Shown here: piece by piece, positions 32,322 through 41,875 of the stretch
How the letters are laid out: the number at the start of each line of letters is the position of its first letter
How positions within the stretch are numbered: position 1 is the stretch's first letter
From: Holtiella tumoricola
GTDB taxonomy: Bacteria > Bacillota > Clostridia > Lachnospirales > Cellulosilyticaceae
Length of the DNA: 64,000 bases
Assembly (NCBI RefSeq): GCF_027857615.1
Contig: NZ_JAQIFT010000046.1
Span: 62,001-126,000 of the forward strand
Direction: 5' to 3'
Notes under the pieces: model-generated
Seen by the model: the letters and a program-made list of their open reading frames with translations, nothing else
Databases searched by the model: none
What the model was told of the DNA's origin: nothing
Translations under genes and position numbers: made by a program

Positions 32322-33404
32322 CTAACCTAGCAGCTCACGTACCTTGACTGCTGGCAATTCCACTTTTTGTTTTTTCTCTTGGTTTACAAGATGAATGCGT
32401 TCTCTCTCTGTCTCTAATTGTTCAATGAGTTCATCTATATAGACTTTCATCTTCTCTTCATTAATTGAAGCAACAGGCATACAGTATGGTGCACCAACCT
32501 CATTTAAGAAACCTTCTACTTTTGGATCATAAGATAAACCAATCATAGGTACTTCTACTGCATGTGCCATAATTAAGCTGTGTAAACGCATGCCTAGAAT
32601 GAAATCAAATTGCACAGTATAAGCGACTACTTCATCTATAGTCATTTCTTGTTCAATCACATGTACATCGCCTTTTACACGATTTGCGATCTCCTGGGCA
32701 ATACTTAAGTCTTCCTTATGATACATAGGAATGAAATAAAGGGCATAGCCTTTTGATTCAATGTAGCTTGCAATGCGTGCTACTTTTTCAATCATTTCTT
32801 CATCATTTTTCCATGGTCTAATATAAAGACCTACTTTTTTACCTTCTGGTAAACTTGCTTGGATATCACTTACCAATGCCTGTTTAGGTTCAATACCTAA
32901 AACAGGGTCAATGGCTACAGTAATCGGTGCTTTATTCACACCTAAGCTTTCTAAAAGTTGTTTAGATCCTACTTCTCTTACAAAGATATGAGTTACCCTG
33001 TTACAAATCTGCTTCACCAAGAGCTTGCCAAAGCCTTTGGCTACTGGGCCTACACCTTGTGAATAGAACACAACAGGCTTTTTGTAAAACTGAGCAATTT
33101 TAACAACACCTAAATAATATGGAATAACCTTACTACTTGTAACATCTTGTAGTAAGCTTCCCCCACCACTAATGACCACATCACTTTTCTTAATGGCAGC
33201 AATAATGTCTTTAATTCCCCATCTATTAATGGCTTCTACCCCATAAAGTGCCTTTGTTTGACTTGGTGAATTCGATAACACTGTTATTTCTACATCTGGT
33301 ATTTGTTTACGTAGTGCTGTAATAATAGAAGAAAGTACAGCTTCATCACCTATATTGTTAAATCCATAATAACCTGATAATACTATTGATTTTTTAGTAC
33401 CCAT
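32322..33404 (-). CDS. csaB: Polysaccharide pyruvyl transferase CsaB
   Basis: CsaB adds pyruvate ketals to the secondary cell wall polymer, the modification that SLH-domain proteins bind. The sequence has the family start SGYYGFNNIGDEAVLSSII, ISGGGSLLQDVTS, PVVFYSQGVGPVA, VFVREVGSK-like IFVREVGSKQLLESLG and FILGMRLHSLIMAHAVEVP. The 360 residues are typical. It overlaps the upstream DUF5693 gene by 22 bases. Its presence predicts that the organism displays SLH-anchored surface proteins. Confidence 0.93.
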   Translation of the reverse strand: MGTKKSIVLSGYYGFNNIGDEAVLSSIITALRKQIPDVEITVLSNSPSQTKALYGVEAINRWGIKDIIAAIKKSDVVISGGGSLLQDVTSSKVIPYYLGVVKIAQFYKKPVVFYSQGVGPVAKGFGKLLVKQICNRVTHIFVREVGSKQLLESLGVNKAPITVAIDPVLGIEPKQALVSDIQASLPEGKKVGLYIRPWKNDEEMIEKVARIASYIESKGYALYFIPMYHKEDLSIAQEIANRVKGDVHVIEQEMTIDEVVAYTVQFDFILGMRLHSLIMAHAVEVPMIGLSYDPKVEGFLNEVGAPYCMPVASINEEKMKVYIDELIEQLETERERIHLVNQEKKQKVELPAVKVRELLG

Positions 33405-35308
33405 TTATTAATCACCTTACCTACTAATTTGGTTACACCGATAAAGATTAAGCCTATAACAATACCAAAGATGAGGCCATAACCCATTCTAATAAGAGAG
33501 ATTAAAACCGGTGTATGAATATGTGCATACGTATTAACTAATGAAATCTGTCCAATAGCTCCTAATACAAGAAGTGGGATGTACTTATCTTTATAACCAT
33601 AGTAAAGAAGTACCAGCATTAATGGATGACCAATTAAGAATTCTTTTGTTCTTGGTCTTACCCCAAGTGTTGTATCTAAGAATTGTCTAAATGTAAGTTC
33701 TAAAGGTGAAATACTTCCTGTATTCCCTGTACGTGAAGTATAAACAAGTAATACCACTGCACCTACTGCCATAATCCCTAATGCTAAATAAGTAACTTTA
33801 TTACTTAATAAGTCTTTATAATATTGATAACTTAATCCATGACGTTCATAGTAAGCAATAAGAAGTACAAGCACGATAGGTAGAAGCATAGCTGCTTTTA
33901 CACCCGCAAAAACATTAATTCCAAGTCCAAAACTTGTACGAGATAATACCCCAATAATCGTTAAGGCACCACCAAATGAAATCACACTACATTTAATAAA
34001 AGCTAAAATAGTCTCTTTAATATTTCTTTCTTTATCATCTAATACAATGGTTACACCGTAAGTAGGATAAATCACTGCTCCAAATAAAGCCATTAATTTG
34101 ATCCCCATATCTGGAGAAACTTTTAAAAGTCCAGCATATCCAATAAGTCCAAGTGCCCCTAAGATATAGCCTACTTTTGTAAGTTTTAAATAATCTAATA
34201 AAAGTACAAAGACTAAAATCGCACCAAGTCCAGCTAAAAGACTTAATACATAACTCCCCATTGGTAAGTTATATGGTTTGATTTCGTTTACTACTGTATA
34301 GCCTTTTGTTTCTGCTAATTCAGTAAATGTAGAAATATTGGTTCCTAAGAAGTTTGCATCTTTTTCAATATCTAAAGTATTTGGCATTTTAAATAAGAAA
34401 GTACGTAAGTTACGTTCTGTTAAAGCAAGCATATAACGATCCATAAGTCCATCTGTTGTATACTGTTTAACTTGTGCATCTGTTACTGTGTGTAGACGTT
34501 CTACATTAAAAGCTATACCTTTTTGACTTGAAGTCTTTGCTAAAGTTTCAAAGCCTTTTTGTTTTTCTGAGAAAAATTCTACAAATCCTAATCCGTGTTC
34601 TTCAATCATTTCTACGATCATAGGATTTTTAGGTTCTACGATAGCGCTGTCTGCAAAGTAAATTGTACCTAAATTAGGAATGGCTTCGATTTGTTGTACA
34701 AAGGCTTCAATAGACTCATCTGATACATGATCCCAAGACTTAACCTGTGGTAAAATCACATAACCTAAATCTGCTGCTACTTGTAAGTGTTCATAGTTAT
34801 AACCGACACCAAGTGTGGTTAAAATACTAGTAGGTACTGTTACTTCTATATAATCTTCACCTTCAATAAGTGTTTTATAAGCACTAATACCTTTTAAAGT
34901 TAAGTTATTATAAATGAGATTAAATGTTTCTTCATCATAAGCTTCTATATAAAGATTACTTCTTCTAATATTATTGCTTTCAGGATAATCTTTTTCTAAC
35001 TCATAACCTTCATAAACCGTAGCTTTACCTTGGTCTTTAAAATTGACATAATCAGCACTTGATATCGGTAGCACTGTATTTTCTCTTACAAAGAGTGCAT
35101 TCGCTCCTAGGTCATTAAAATGCTTAAGTACTACATCTATTGGTTCATTGGTTTGTCTTGCAATGTTAAGCACATCACTATAGCGGATTGCTACTTGAAT
35201 ATCTCTATAATTTTGTTCTACATTAATACGTCTCGCCCCTATAAATCCGCAAACACATAGAGATATGACAATCAATACGCTTATAATTATCTTACTTTGT
35301 TTTTTCAT
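33383..35308 (-). CDS. DUF5693-type large membrane protein
   Basis: A 641-residue protein with an N-terminal anchor (about 8-24), an extracytoplasmic domain (about 30-350, with DVLNIARQTNEPIDVVLKHF and GTIYFADSAIVEPKNPMI), and roughly eight to nine C-terminal transmembrane helices (from YVLSLLAGLGAILVFVLLLD onward). I recognise it as the DUF5693 family, which is regularly encoded next to csaB. A role in assembling or exporting the pyruvylated wall polymer is inferred from that association, not from motifs. It overlaps csaB. Confidence 0.75.
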   Translation of the reverse strand: MKKQSKIIISVLIVISLCVCGFIGARRINVEQNYRDIQVAIRYSDVLNIARQTNEPIDVVLKHFNDLGANALFVRENTVLPISSADYVNFKDQGKATVYEGYELEKDYPESNNIRRSNLYIEAYDEETFNLIYNNLTLKGISAYKTLIEGEDYIEVTVPTSILTTLGVGYNYEHLQVAADLGYVILPQVKSWDHVSDESIEAFVQQIEAIPNLGTIYFADSAIVEPKNPMIVEMIEEHGLGFVEFFSEKQKGFETLAKTSSQKGIAFNVERLHTVTDAQVKQYTTDGLMDRYMLALTERNLRTFLFKMPNTLDIEKDANFLGTNISTFTELAETKGYTVVNEIKPYNLPMGSYVLSLLAGLGAILVFVLLLDYLKLTKVGYILGALGLIGYAGLLKVSPDMGIKLMALFGAVIYPTYGVTIVLDDKERNIKETILAFIKCSVISFGGALTIIGVLSRTSFGLGINVFAGVKAAMLLPIVLVLLIAYYERHGLSYQYYKDLLSNKVTYLALGIMAVGAVVLLVYTSRTGNTGSISPLELTFRQFLDTTLGVRPRTKEFLIGHPLMLVLLYYGYKDKYIPLLVLGAIGQISLVNTYAHIHTPVLISLIRMGYGLIFGIVIGLIFIGVTKLVGKVINKWVLKNQ

Positions 35309-35336
35309 CTCGTCCTCCGTAATCTATCCATCATTA

Positions 35337-35849
35337 TTATTGGATATTATACCCACCTCTAACCATTACTATTAAATCTTTTGTTGCCAAAATTCCTCGA
35401 CCATCTTCACGTGGTACAATCACTAAATGATATTTTGGTACTTCACTTCCTGCTAATAAATCTGTACCTTCTGTCATATCTTGTAGGCCACCACCTTGAC
35501 TTGCAAGAACTAAGCCATTTCCTGAACGTACAATAATCTCTGTTCCTTGTGCACCTACAATACTGCTCCCTTGTGGTACTGTTACAACGGTATAGCTACT
35601 ACTACTTTGTTGTTTAAGTGCGTTGATTTCTTGTGTTAATACGGAAATCATCTCTTCTTGTGCTGCTAATTTACTTTCAAGTTTAGCAGTAGAGCCACCA
35701 CCTGAAACAGATGCTATTTGACTATCTACATAGCTTTTTGTTACAAGTGGGTCATTTGAACTACCTGCATCCCCTTTTGCAGCATATGCACTTGTGCCTA
35801 CTGCTAGTACCCCTAATGTGAGCATCAATAATTTCATTCTTTTTGTCAT
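35337..35849 (-). CDS. Exported protein of unknown function in the wall polymer cluster
   Basis: A signal peptide (about residues 1-24, cut after AYA) is followed by GSSNDPLVTKSYVDSQI, a motif I have seen at the start of many clostridial exported proteins, then a short coiled coil (about 58-85) and a small beta-rich domain (TVVTVPQGSSIVGAQGTEI, AGSEVPKYHLVIVPREDGRG in part). The start is the ATG at 35847-35849 behind AAGGAGG, giving 170 residues. Function unknown. Confidence 0.7.
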   Translation of the reverse strand: MTKRMKLLMLTLGVLAVGTSAYAAKGDAGSSNDPLVTKSYVDSQIASVSGGGSTAKLESKLAAQEEMISVLTQEINALKQQSSSSYTVVTVPQGSSIVGAQGTEIIVRSGNGLVLASQGGGLQDMTEGTDLLAGSEVPKYHLVIVPREDGRGILATKDLIVMVRGGYNIQ

Positions 35850-35907
35850 ATAAGCCTCCTTATAAAAAATGGCAACTGCCATATTTTTTCCTACAATATA
35901 AGAAAAG

Positions 35908-35939
35908 ATAACCGGGTAACCTTATTGGTTCCCGGTTAC
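35908..35939 (-). terminator. Terminator after the phosphodiester glycosidase gene
   Basis: ATAACCGGGTAACC (35908-35921) pairs with 35927-35939 with one mismatch; the minus-strand tail reads CTTTTCTTATATT. It lies 4 bases past the stop codon. Confidence 0.72.
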
Positions 35940-35943
35940 AATC

Positions 35944-38781
35944 TTATAACATCGATTCAAATGTATAATAAATATCGTCTCCTACGACTTTGAAGAGTAG
36001 GTATTCACCTTCTCCAACTTGACCTGTTGAAGTTGCTAAACCATTTAACCTTATGTATCTAATACCATCTTCAATTCGTACCTCTTTTGAAGTACTTCCA
36101 GTTGTCACTACAAAAACATTTTTACCTGTTGTCTTTTTATACTCAGCTAAATAGTCATGTAATGCTTTACCTTCACGTGCATCACTAAATTGAGTGGTAG
36201 GATTCTTACTCATTACGAGTACAATATGTTTGCCTGTACTTGCCTGTAAAGACTGTTTCAGTTGTGCCCATTGTGAGCCATTTGTTTCACGGATACCACC
36301 ATTATCTGTCCCTACAAAGATTACATCTAATGCACCTTGTGTAGCTTGACCAAAAGTATTGTTATAGGTTGCTACTTTAGGACTTAAGCTTAAAGGTAAA
36401 TTATTTTTAGATGCTTGAACAATCATTGATGCACCTGTATTTACCTTCTTAGACATCTTCGCAAGAGTTTCATCACTATGTACCATACCTGAAATAGATG
36501 TAGGTCCTAATACCTTTACACTGTATTGGTTTCCTGTAGCTGCTTGAAGGGTTGGTTTGTAATGTGAATCAAATTGATAATCTGATCTTGCAGAACTATT
36601 TTCAGCATTTCTATCCCCACGGGTCATAGAAACATGATCCATATAAATCGCACTTGTGCGCTTTTCTTTAGAACCATTAGCACTATACACATAAAGCTTA
36701 GTTGCTTTTGCTGGCATAGCTATATCATTTGGTAAAGCTGCACTCATATACTTCCAACCTGTATGATTTAAACTATCTGCAAGGGTTAAATAATGTACTT
36801 TGCCTTTAGCATCTTCTACTTGAACTTTTAATGTATCTCCTTGCCCATTAGCCAAGATCCACATGTTTAAGCTTTTTGCATCTTCTGTAAGTACAATAGG
36901 CTTATCAAAGACTGTATAAGCCACTTGCTTATTACTATCTTTATTAAAGGTGTATGTCATTTTAATGGATTGATTCCCATGATACTTCACTTCTTTTGAA
37001 GCTTCTACTTTACCTTCTACTGTACTGCCACCTGCTGCCCATTTTCCTAGACTTTCTTCAAAAGATTCGAGTGCCACAACAGATGGTCCTACAACCACGT
37101 TCACTTTACCAGTTGCCCCTTGGTAACTTGCTTCTAATTGATCAATGGCTTTATTGGTAGCTGCAATCGTTGTACCTGCTGCAGATACTTTGCTATTTTT
37201 ACTCTTCCAAGTTATTTGTCCTGTTGTGATTGGGATTTTATAGCCTTCACTGTCTACACCATAAACTTGTACTTGTTTGGTTGCATTTTCATCTAACTGA
37301 AGTGTTGCTGGCTCAATCATTAATCCTTTTGGTTGAGTCACTTTAATTTCTGCTGTTGCACTCACATCACCTACTGTTGCAACCACAAGTCCATTTCCTG
37401 TTGTCTTTGGTGAGAACTTAAAGCCACTAAAGTCGCCTGTTACACCAGCAATAGATAAACTTACTTCTTTTTGATTCAATTGCACTGGATTGCCATTTTT
37501 GTCTGTTGCTTTTAAGTTAAAGGTAATGGACTCTCCTACAAAAGTTCTTTCACTAGAAGGTTCTAGCGTTAAGTTGGCAACTTCACCTGTAGCATTTGTA
37601 GTAAAGACACCAATTCCATTGGCTACATTTCTTTGTACAGTGCCTGATGGTCTGTTTTGAATGGTTAAAGTTGTTTCCCCTTCATTACGTGCAACTAAAG
37701 TGGTTGAACCACCACCATCTAAGTACATGGCATCTTTTGCACCTAAATTCTGAAGAATTGTAATCATATCTTGATGGGTTGCTCCTAATGTATTGGATAA
37801 GCGTCCATCTATTGTAATCAATAAAATTTCATTTTCTTTATATGTATTGGCTACGATTGTACGTGGTTCCTTGCTACTTGCTGAAACCTTATGTGCTTCT
37901 CCTTGGTAAGCTGCACCATTTTTCAGGATAAGCCCACCACCACCAACAGCCATTTGTAAGTTTTCAATTTGTTCGACCACTGCATTATTTAAGCTAACAA
38001 CTTGAGCGATATTAATTTCTGCACCTTCTGTTAAATAAGGCCCATATGTACTAAACTTGTCTCCACTTACCATAATTGCATAGCCATTCTTTGGTACTTC
38101 TACAACCTCATTTAGGCTAGAAACATAAGTGACTTCATCATCTTCTACTAAAATGGTGTAAAGCCCTACAGAACTTTGATATTTCGTAATGAGCGCTTGA
38201 TTATTTGTATAATAACTGCGGTCAATAATAAATGGTATGCGTACACTGCTTGGTATTCTGTTGTAACTCGATAAATCAAATGCTTTTTGACCATCAATTT
38301 CTACCCACATTTTCACACTATAGTAATCCATAGAAGCTGTGCCATCTTCACCTACTAAAAGTGTACCCATATACTTAGCTGGCCCTAATGTATTGTAATC
38401 ATTATTATAAGCTTGATCGATTGTCCCATCACTAACAACCGGCCCAAAAGCTGGGGTCTTAGAACTCATATCAAAGTAGTCTGCATTGACTGCTGCTACT
38501 GCACCATGCTGTGTTGCCATATTTAATATATTATCGCGTTCCCCTAATACTTGAGTTGTTATAGGTTTTAATTCTACATTCGGGTTACTAAGGTCAATAC
38601 GTAATATATTTAAATCTTGCCATCCTTCACTCGTCAGGATTTCTTTGGATATATGGGTCGCCCCATTTGTTACTTGTTGTGTTTGATTAATCTCATGTAA
38701 TACTGCTGCATAAGAATAGTTAAAACTACTTGCGATTACACTGCTTACGACAAAAGTGATCCAAAGTTTTTTCGCTTTCAT
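35944..38781 (-). CDS. Secreted phosphodiester glycosidase (NAGPA/DUF2233) with Ig-like and binding domains
   Basis: A 945-residue exported protein. After the signal peptide (1-25) a phosphodiester glycosidase domain (about 60-395) shows AAVNADYFDMSSKTPAFGP, AVGGGGLILKNG, EPRTIVANTY and the hallmark YLDGGGSTTLVA. Two Ig-like repeats (about 405-565) follow, then a jelly-roll carbohydrate-binding-like domain (about 570-725) starting LESFEESLGKWAAGG, then a C-terminal domain resembling a calcineurin-like phosphoesterase (GALDVIFVGTDNGGI, HIVLVMSKNP). Enzymes of this group cleave GlcNAc-1-phosphodiester bonds; with the neighbouring ligases and CsaB it could trim or remodel wall polymers. Confidence 0.8.
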   Translation of the reverse strand: MKAKKLWITFVVSSVIASSFNYSYAAVLHEINQTQQVTNGATHISKEILTSEGWQDLNILRIDLSNPNVELKPITTQVLGERDNILNMATQHGAVAAVNADYFDMSSKTPAFGPVVSDGTIDQAYNNDYNTLGPAKYMGTLLVGEDGTASMDYYSVKMWVEIDGQKAFDLSSYNRIPSSVRIPFIIDRSYYTNNQALITKYQSSVGLYTILVEDDEVTYVSSLNEVVEVPKNGYAIMVSGDKFSTYGPYLTEGAEINIAQVVSLNNAVVEQIENLQMAVGGGGLILKNGAAYQGEAHKVSASSKEPRTIVANTYKENEILLITIDGRLSNTLGATHQDMITILQNLGAKDAMYLDGGGSTTLVARNEGETTLTIQNRPSGTVQRNVANGIGVFTTNATGEVANLTLEPSSERTFVGESITFNLKATDKNGNPVQLNQKEVSLSIAGVTGDFSGFKFSPKTTGNGLVVATVGDVSATAEIKVTQPKGLMIEPATLQLDENATKQVQVYGVDSEGYKIPITTGQITWKSKNSKVSAAGTTIAATNKAIDQLEASYQGATGKVNVVVGPSVVALESFEESLGKWAAGGSTVEGKVEASKEVKYHGNQSIKMTYTFNKDSNKQVAYTVFDKPIVLTEDAKSLNMWILANGQGDTLKVQVEDAKGKVHYLTLADSLNHTGWKYMSAALPNDIAMPAKATKLYVYSANGSKEKRTSAIYMDHVSMTRGDRNAENSSARSDYQFDSHYKPTLQAATGNQYSVKVLGPTSISGMVHSDETLAKMSKKVNTGASMIVQASKNNLPLSLSPKVATYNNTFGQATQGALDVIFVGTDNGGIRETNGSQWAQLKQSLQASTGKHIVLVMSKNPTTQFSDAREGKALHDYLAEYKKTTGKNVFVVTTGSTSKEVRIEDGIRYIRLNGLATSTGQVGEGEYLLFKVVGDDIYYTFESML

Positions 38782-38824
38782 CTAGTTCCCCTCCTCTAGC
38801 CCATTTATGGTCTCTATTTTTTAT

Positions 38825-40120
38825 TTATTGAATATCTGCTCCAAGTACAATTTGAATGTCAGTTGTTAATGTGTCATTTGTTGTTATTTGTGCGTTTGGA
38901 TAATAGGCTTTAAACTGTTCAGCTTTTTTTGCATCTTTAGCAATAATCATGGTTGCTGTTACATCTGAACGTGTATAGTTTCCAACTTCTTGTACAGCGT
39001 AACCTTCTGCTGTCAACTTCTCACTAGCAGTTGCTGCTGCACCTGTAATACCGCTTCCATTTAATATGACAACAGATACGGTTTTATCTACTATAACTTC
39101 TGCTTCTTCTGGTTCTTCACCAGCTGGTACTTTATCATAGAATACTTCTTGTACCACTTTATCAAGTTCATCATGATCTGGGAAGAAATATGATGCACCA
39201 CCTTCATAACGCCCTTCTCCTGGAAGTGTATAGAACGTTAAGTTTTCTTTATTAAAACTATTTACATATTGATAATATCCTGTAAGGTCACCAAGCTCTG
39301 CATCTGTTTTAATTGAACTAAATAAAATACCCATGATTTTTGGTATTTTAGTAATGATACTTGGACTAAGTACCTTATCAGCAAAAGCATCTAAAAAGAC
39401 TTGTTGTGCTGCAATACGATCTACGTCACCATTTGGATAGCTTCTAAAACGTACAAATTGTTCTGCTTTATCACCATCTAAATGTTGATAACCTTCTTTA
39501 AGGTCAATGAATAAATCCCCTGCGTAATCTGTATGTTTCATATTTTGTGGAACATATAAATCAACACCGCCTATAGCATCTACAATTTGATTAAAAGCAT
39601 CGATATTAACAATTACATAGTTATCCACTGTAATACCTAACATGTTCTCAATTTCATTAATGGTAAACAAACGAATATTCTCAATCCCACCATAAGCTGT
39701 CATTTCATTCAGCTTAGATACAGATACTGTACGTTTACCAAGATCACGTAAGCTTTGTTTTTGTTCTTCACTCCATTTAACTTTTGTATCACGAGGTAAA
39801 GAGATGACTTTAACTTTGTTTGTTACACTATTAAAGTTTACTACAAAAATAACATCTGTTCGATAACCATCTTTATCGACACCAAATACCGCTACATTTT
39901 TATAAATGTCTGGTGCTTTTTCATCTTTTTTGTTTGGCTTGTTGCTACCGGCTTGAGCGCTGTTCTCACCACCATCATGTTTAAAGAAATAGTTATAGCA
40001 TCCTACTACTGTTGTAGCACCTACTACACATACCAATACTGTCCACATCATGGAGAACAAAAACGTTCTCATTAGCTTCTTCTTTTTATTCATTTTCTTC
40101 TTAGTACGCTTCGTACTCAT
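38825..40120 (-). CDS. LytR-CpsA-Psr (LCP) family protein with LytR_C domain
   Basis: A membrane-anchored phosphotransferase that attaches lipid-linked polymers to peptidoglycan. A basic tail and one helix (about 20-42) precede the LCP domain (about 75-290): VISLPRDTKV, GIENIRLFTINEIENMLGI, DNYVIVNIDAFNQIVDAIGG and DGDKAEQFVRFRSYPNGDVD, which carry the Arg and Asp residues that hold the pyrophosphate. A C-terminal LytR_C domain starts at about 340 (VSVVILNGSGITGAA). I start at the ATG at 40118-40120, spaced 8 bases from GGGAG; a GTG nine bases upstream is in frame. Confidence 0.9.
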   Translation of the reverse strand: MSTKRTKKKMNKKKKLMRTFLFSMMWTVLVCVVGATTVVGCYNYFFKHDGGENSAQAGSNKPNKKDEKAPDIYKNVAVFGVDKDGYRTDVIFVVNFNSVTNKVKVISLPRDTKVKWSEEQKQSLRDLGKRTVSVSKLNEMTAYGGIENIRLFTINEIENMLGITVDNYVIVNIDAFNQIVDAIGGVDLYVPQNMKHTDYAGDLFIDLKEGYQHLDGDKAEQFVRFRSYPNGDVDRIAAQQVFLDAFADKVLSPSIITKIPKIMGILFSSIKTDAELGDLTGYYQYVNSFNKENLTFYTLPGEGRYEGGASYFFPDHDELDKVVQEVFYDKVPAGEEPEEAEVIVDKTVSVVILNGSGITGAAATASEKLTAEGYAVQEVGNYTRSDVTATMIIAKDAKKAEQFKAYYPNAQITTNDTLTTDIQIVLGADIQ

Positions 40121-40279
40121 CCATTTCACTCCCTATATGACGTCTATTCGCTAAATATGTATCCATTTTATACCATATCTAATGTATATTATACATCACG
40201 CATTATAATATCACAATTTTTGACAAAATGAAATTGTATCTTTGTTTATTATAAACTCAATTTATGAACAAAATACAAA

Positions 40280-40309
40280 AAAGAGATATCAAAAATTTGA
40301 CATCCCTTT
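40280..40309 (-). terminator. Terminator of the second LCP gene
   Basis: A 14-bp stem with two mismatches (40280-40293 with 40296-40309), followed on the minus strand by TTTTGTATTT, six bases past the stop codon. Confidence 0.65.
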
Positions 40310-40314
40310 ATCTT

Positions 40315-41667
40315 TTACTCTATATTTTTATAAAAAATCTGATCAATCATCTCTAAGGCTTTTTCATGGTTAGCAAAATAATAAGAAATATTATTCTCAT
40401 AGCGTGCCTCACCTGGCAATACATAGAACGATAGGTTCTCCATATTAAAGGCTTTCACATACGGTACGTAGGTCGTAAGTTCCATTAAACTTATATCTGT
40501 TTTAACTGAAGCAAAACCAATATCTACAAGTTGTGGCAGTTTTGTTAAAGTTTCAAAAGAAAGGACCTTCTTAGCAAAAGCTTCTAAAAACTTCTGCTGT
40601 GCTTCTATTCTTCCTAAATCCCCATTGGGATAGCCTCTAAACCTTACAAATTGTTCTGCTTTATTTCCATCTAAGACTTGAACACCTGGTGTTAGGCTAA
40701 TAGATAACCCTTGGCTATGATCACGCATCTCCATATAGTGTTGTACATCTATTTCCACACCATCTATTGCATCTACAATTTGTCTAAATGCATCCAAATT
40801 GACAATCACATAATTATCAATAGGAACACCTAGCATGGATTCTAATGTGGTAATTGTAAGCTCTCTAATATTCTCTATCCCACCCCAGCTAGTCATCTCA
40901 TTAATTTTACTAAAACGCACCCACTTATGTCTTTCAGGCAAAATACTCATTTGCTCCTTCGTCCAATCTACCTTTGTATCTCTTGGTATAGCTATCAAAC
41001 TTACTTCTTTCGTCTTGCTATCAACGTGAGCTAAAAAGATTACATCTGTCAATCGACCTGAGGCGTCTGTCCCAAAGATTGCAACTGTCTTATCTAGCTT
41101 TTTCTCTTCTTTTAAAGGCATGGTTACACTTGTCCCATTTTGACCTACTTGCTTGTCTTCATTTATTAATGCATCTTCACTAGAGTCCTCTTGTCTGCTT
41201 TCTACTTTTACTATCTCTACATCATCATATACCAAGCTATTATAACCCACTATACCTGCTCCTGTTATTAAACCTACTGAAAGGAAAATAACAATAAGCG
41301 TACACAAAAGTACCTTCATAGTGATACTTCTTTTACCTTTATGCCTACTTCTCTTTTCTTCCTTTAATAACCTTTGATTAACTTTTTCATTTTTTAATAC
41401 TGTTTGATTAGTGTCCTCGCCTTCTAATCTCTTCAGACTAGCCTGCTTCTCTTCTAATCCCCCTTGATTCACCTTCTGATTTTCTAATATTCCTTGGCTA
41501 GCCTGTTTGTTTTCTGCCAAGTCTTGGTGAACCTCTACACTACTTTCTACTTGTTCTTTGAGCAATCCGTCTTTTAATACTTCCTCTTTGATTACTTTTT
41601 CTTTGGTCAGTTGTTCTTTAAAGTTTGCTTCTAGCTCGTCCTCTTTTTCCTCATACTCTTGTTTCAT
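40315..41667 (-). CDS. LCP family protein with long charged cytoplasmic N-terminus
   Basis: The LCP domain (about 195-415) has LIAIPRDTKVDW, GIENIRELTITTLESMLGV, NYVIVNLDAFRQIVDAIDG and DGNKAEQFVRFRGYPNGDLG, so the polymer ligase site looks intact. The first 115 residues before the membrane helix (about 118-142) are an unusually long Lys/Glu/Gln-rich cytoplasmic region with repeated LEEKQ, LENQK and LKNEK units, probably helical. LCP proteins normally have a short basic tail. No LytR_C domain follows. It lies upstream of the first LCP gene but is separated from it by a terminator. Confidence 0.87.
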   Translation of the reverse strand: MKQEYEEKEDELEANFKEQLTKEKVIKEEVLKDGLLKEQVESSVEVHQDLAENKQASQGILENQKVNQGGLEEKQASLKRLEGEDTNQTVLKNEKVNQRLLKEEKRSRHKGKRSITMKVLLCTLIVIFLSVGLITGAGIVGYNSLVYDDVEIVKVESRQEDSSEDALINEDKQVGQNGTSVTMPLKEEKKLDKTVAIFGTDASGRLTDVIFLAHVDSKTKEVSLIAIPRDTKVDWTKEQMSILPERHKWVRFSKINEMTSWGGIENIRELTITTLESMLGVPIDNYVIVNLDAFRQIVDAIDGVEIDVQHYMEMRDHSQGLSISLTPGVQVLDGNKAEQFVRFRGYPNGDLGRIEAQQKFLEAFAKKVLSFETLTKLPQLVDIGFASVKTDISLMELTTYVPYVKAFNMENLSFYVLPGEARYENNISYYFANHEKALEMIDQIFYKNIE

Positions 41668-41875
41668 ATAACTTCCCCCTAGGATTTAAAATCATAATAT
41701 GCCCTTATAATTCTCCTTATTATATGCTACTATAAACAGAGTTCTAAAGTTCAGATCGAATTTAATAAAATTTGTATTTTAGAACCTTTAAATGTTAATA
41801 ATTAGTATACTATAGTTATACTCAATTGTAAATATTTGGTGTATTTTAAACTAGATTAGAAAAAAGGAGATTATT

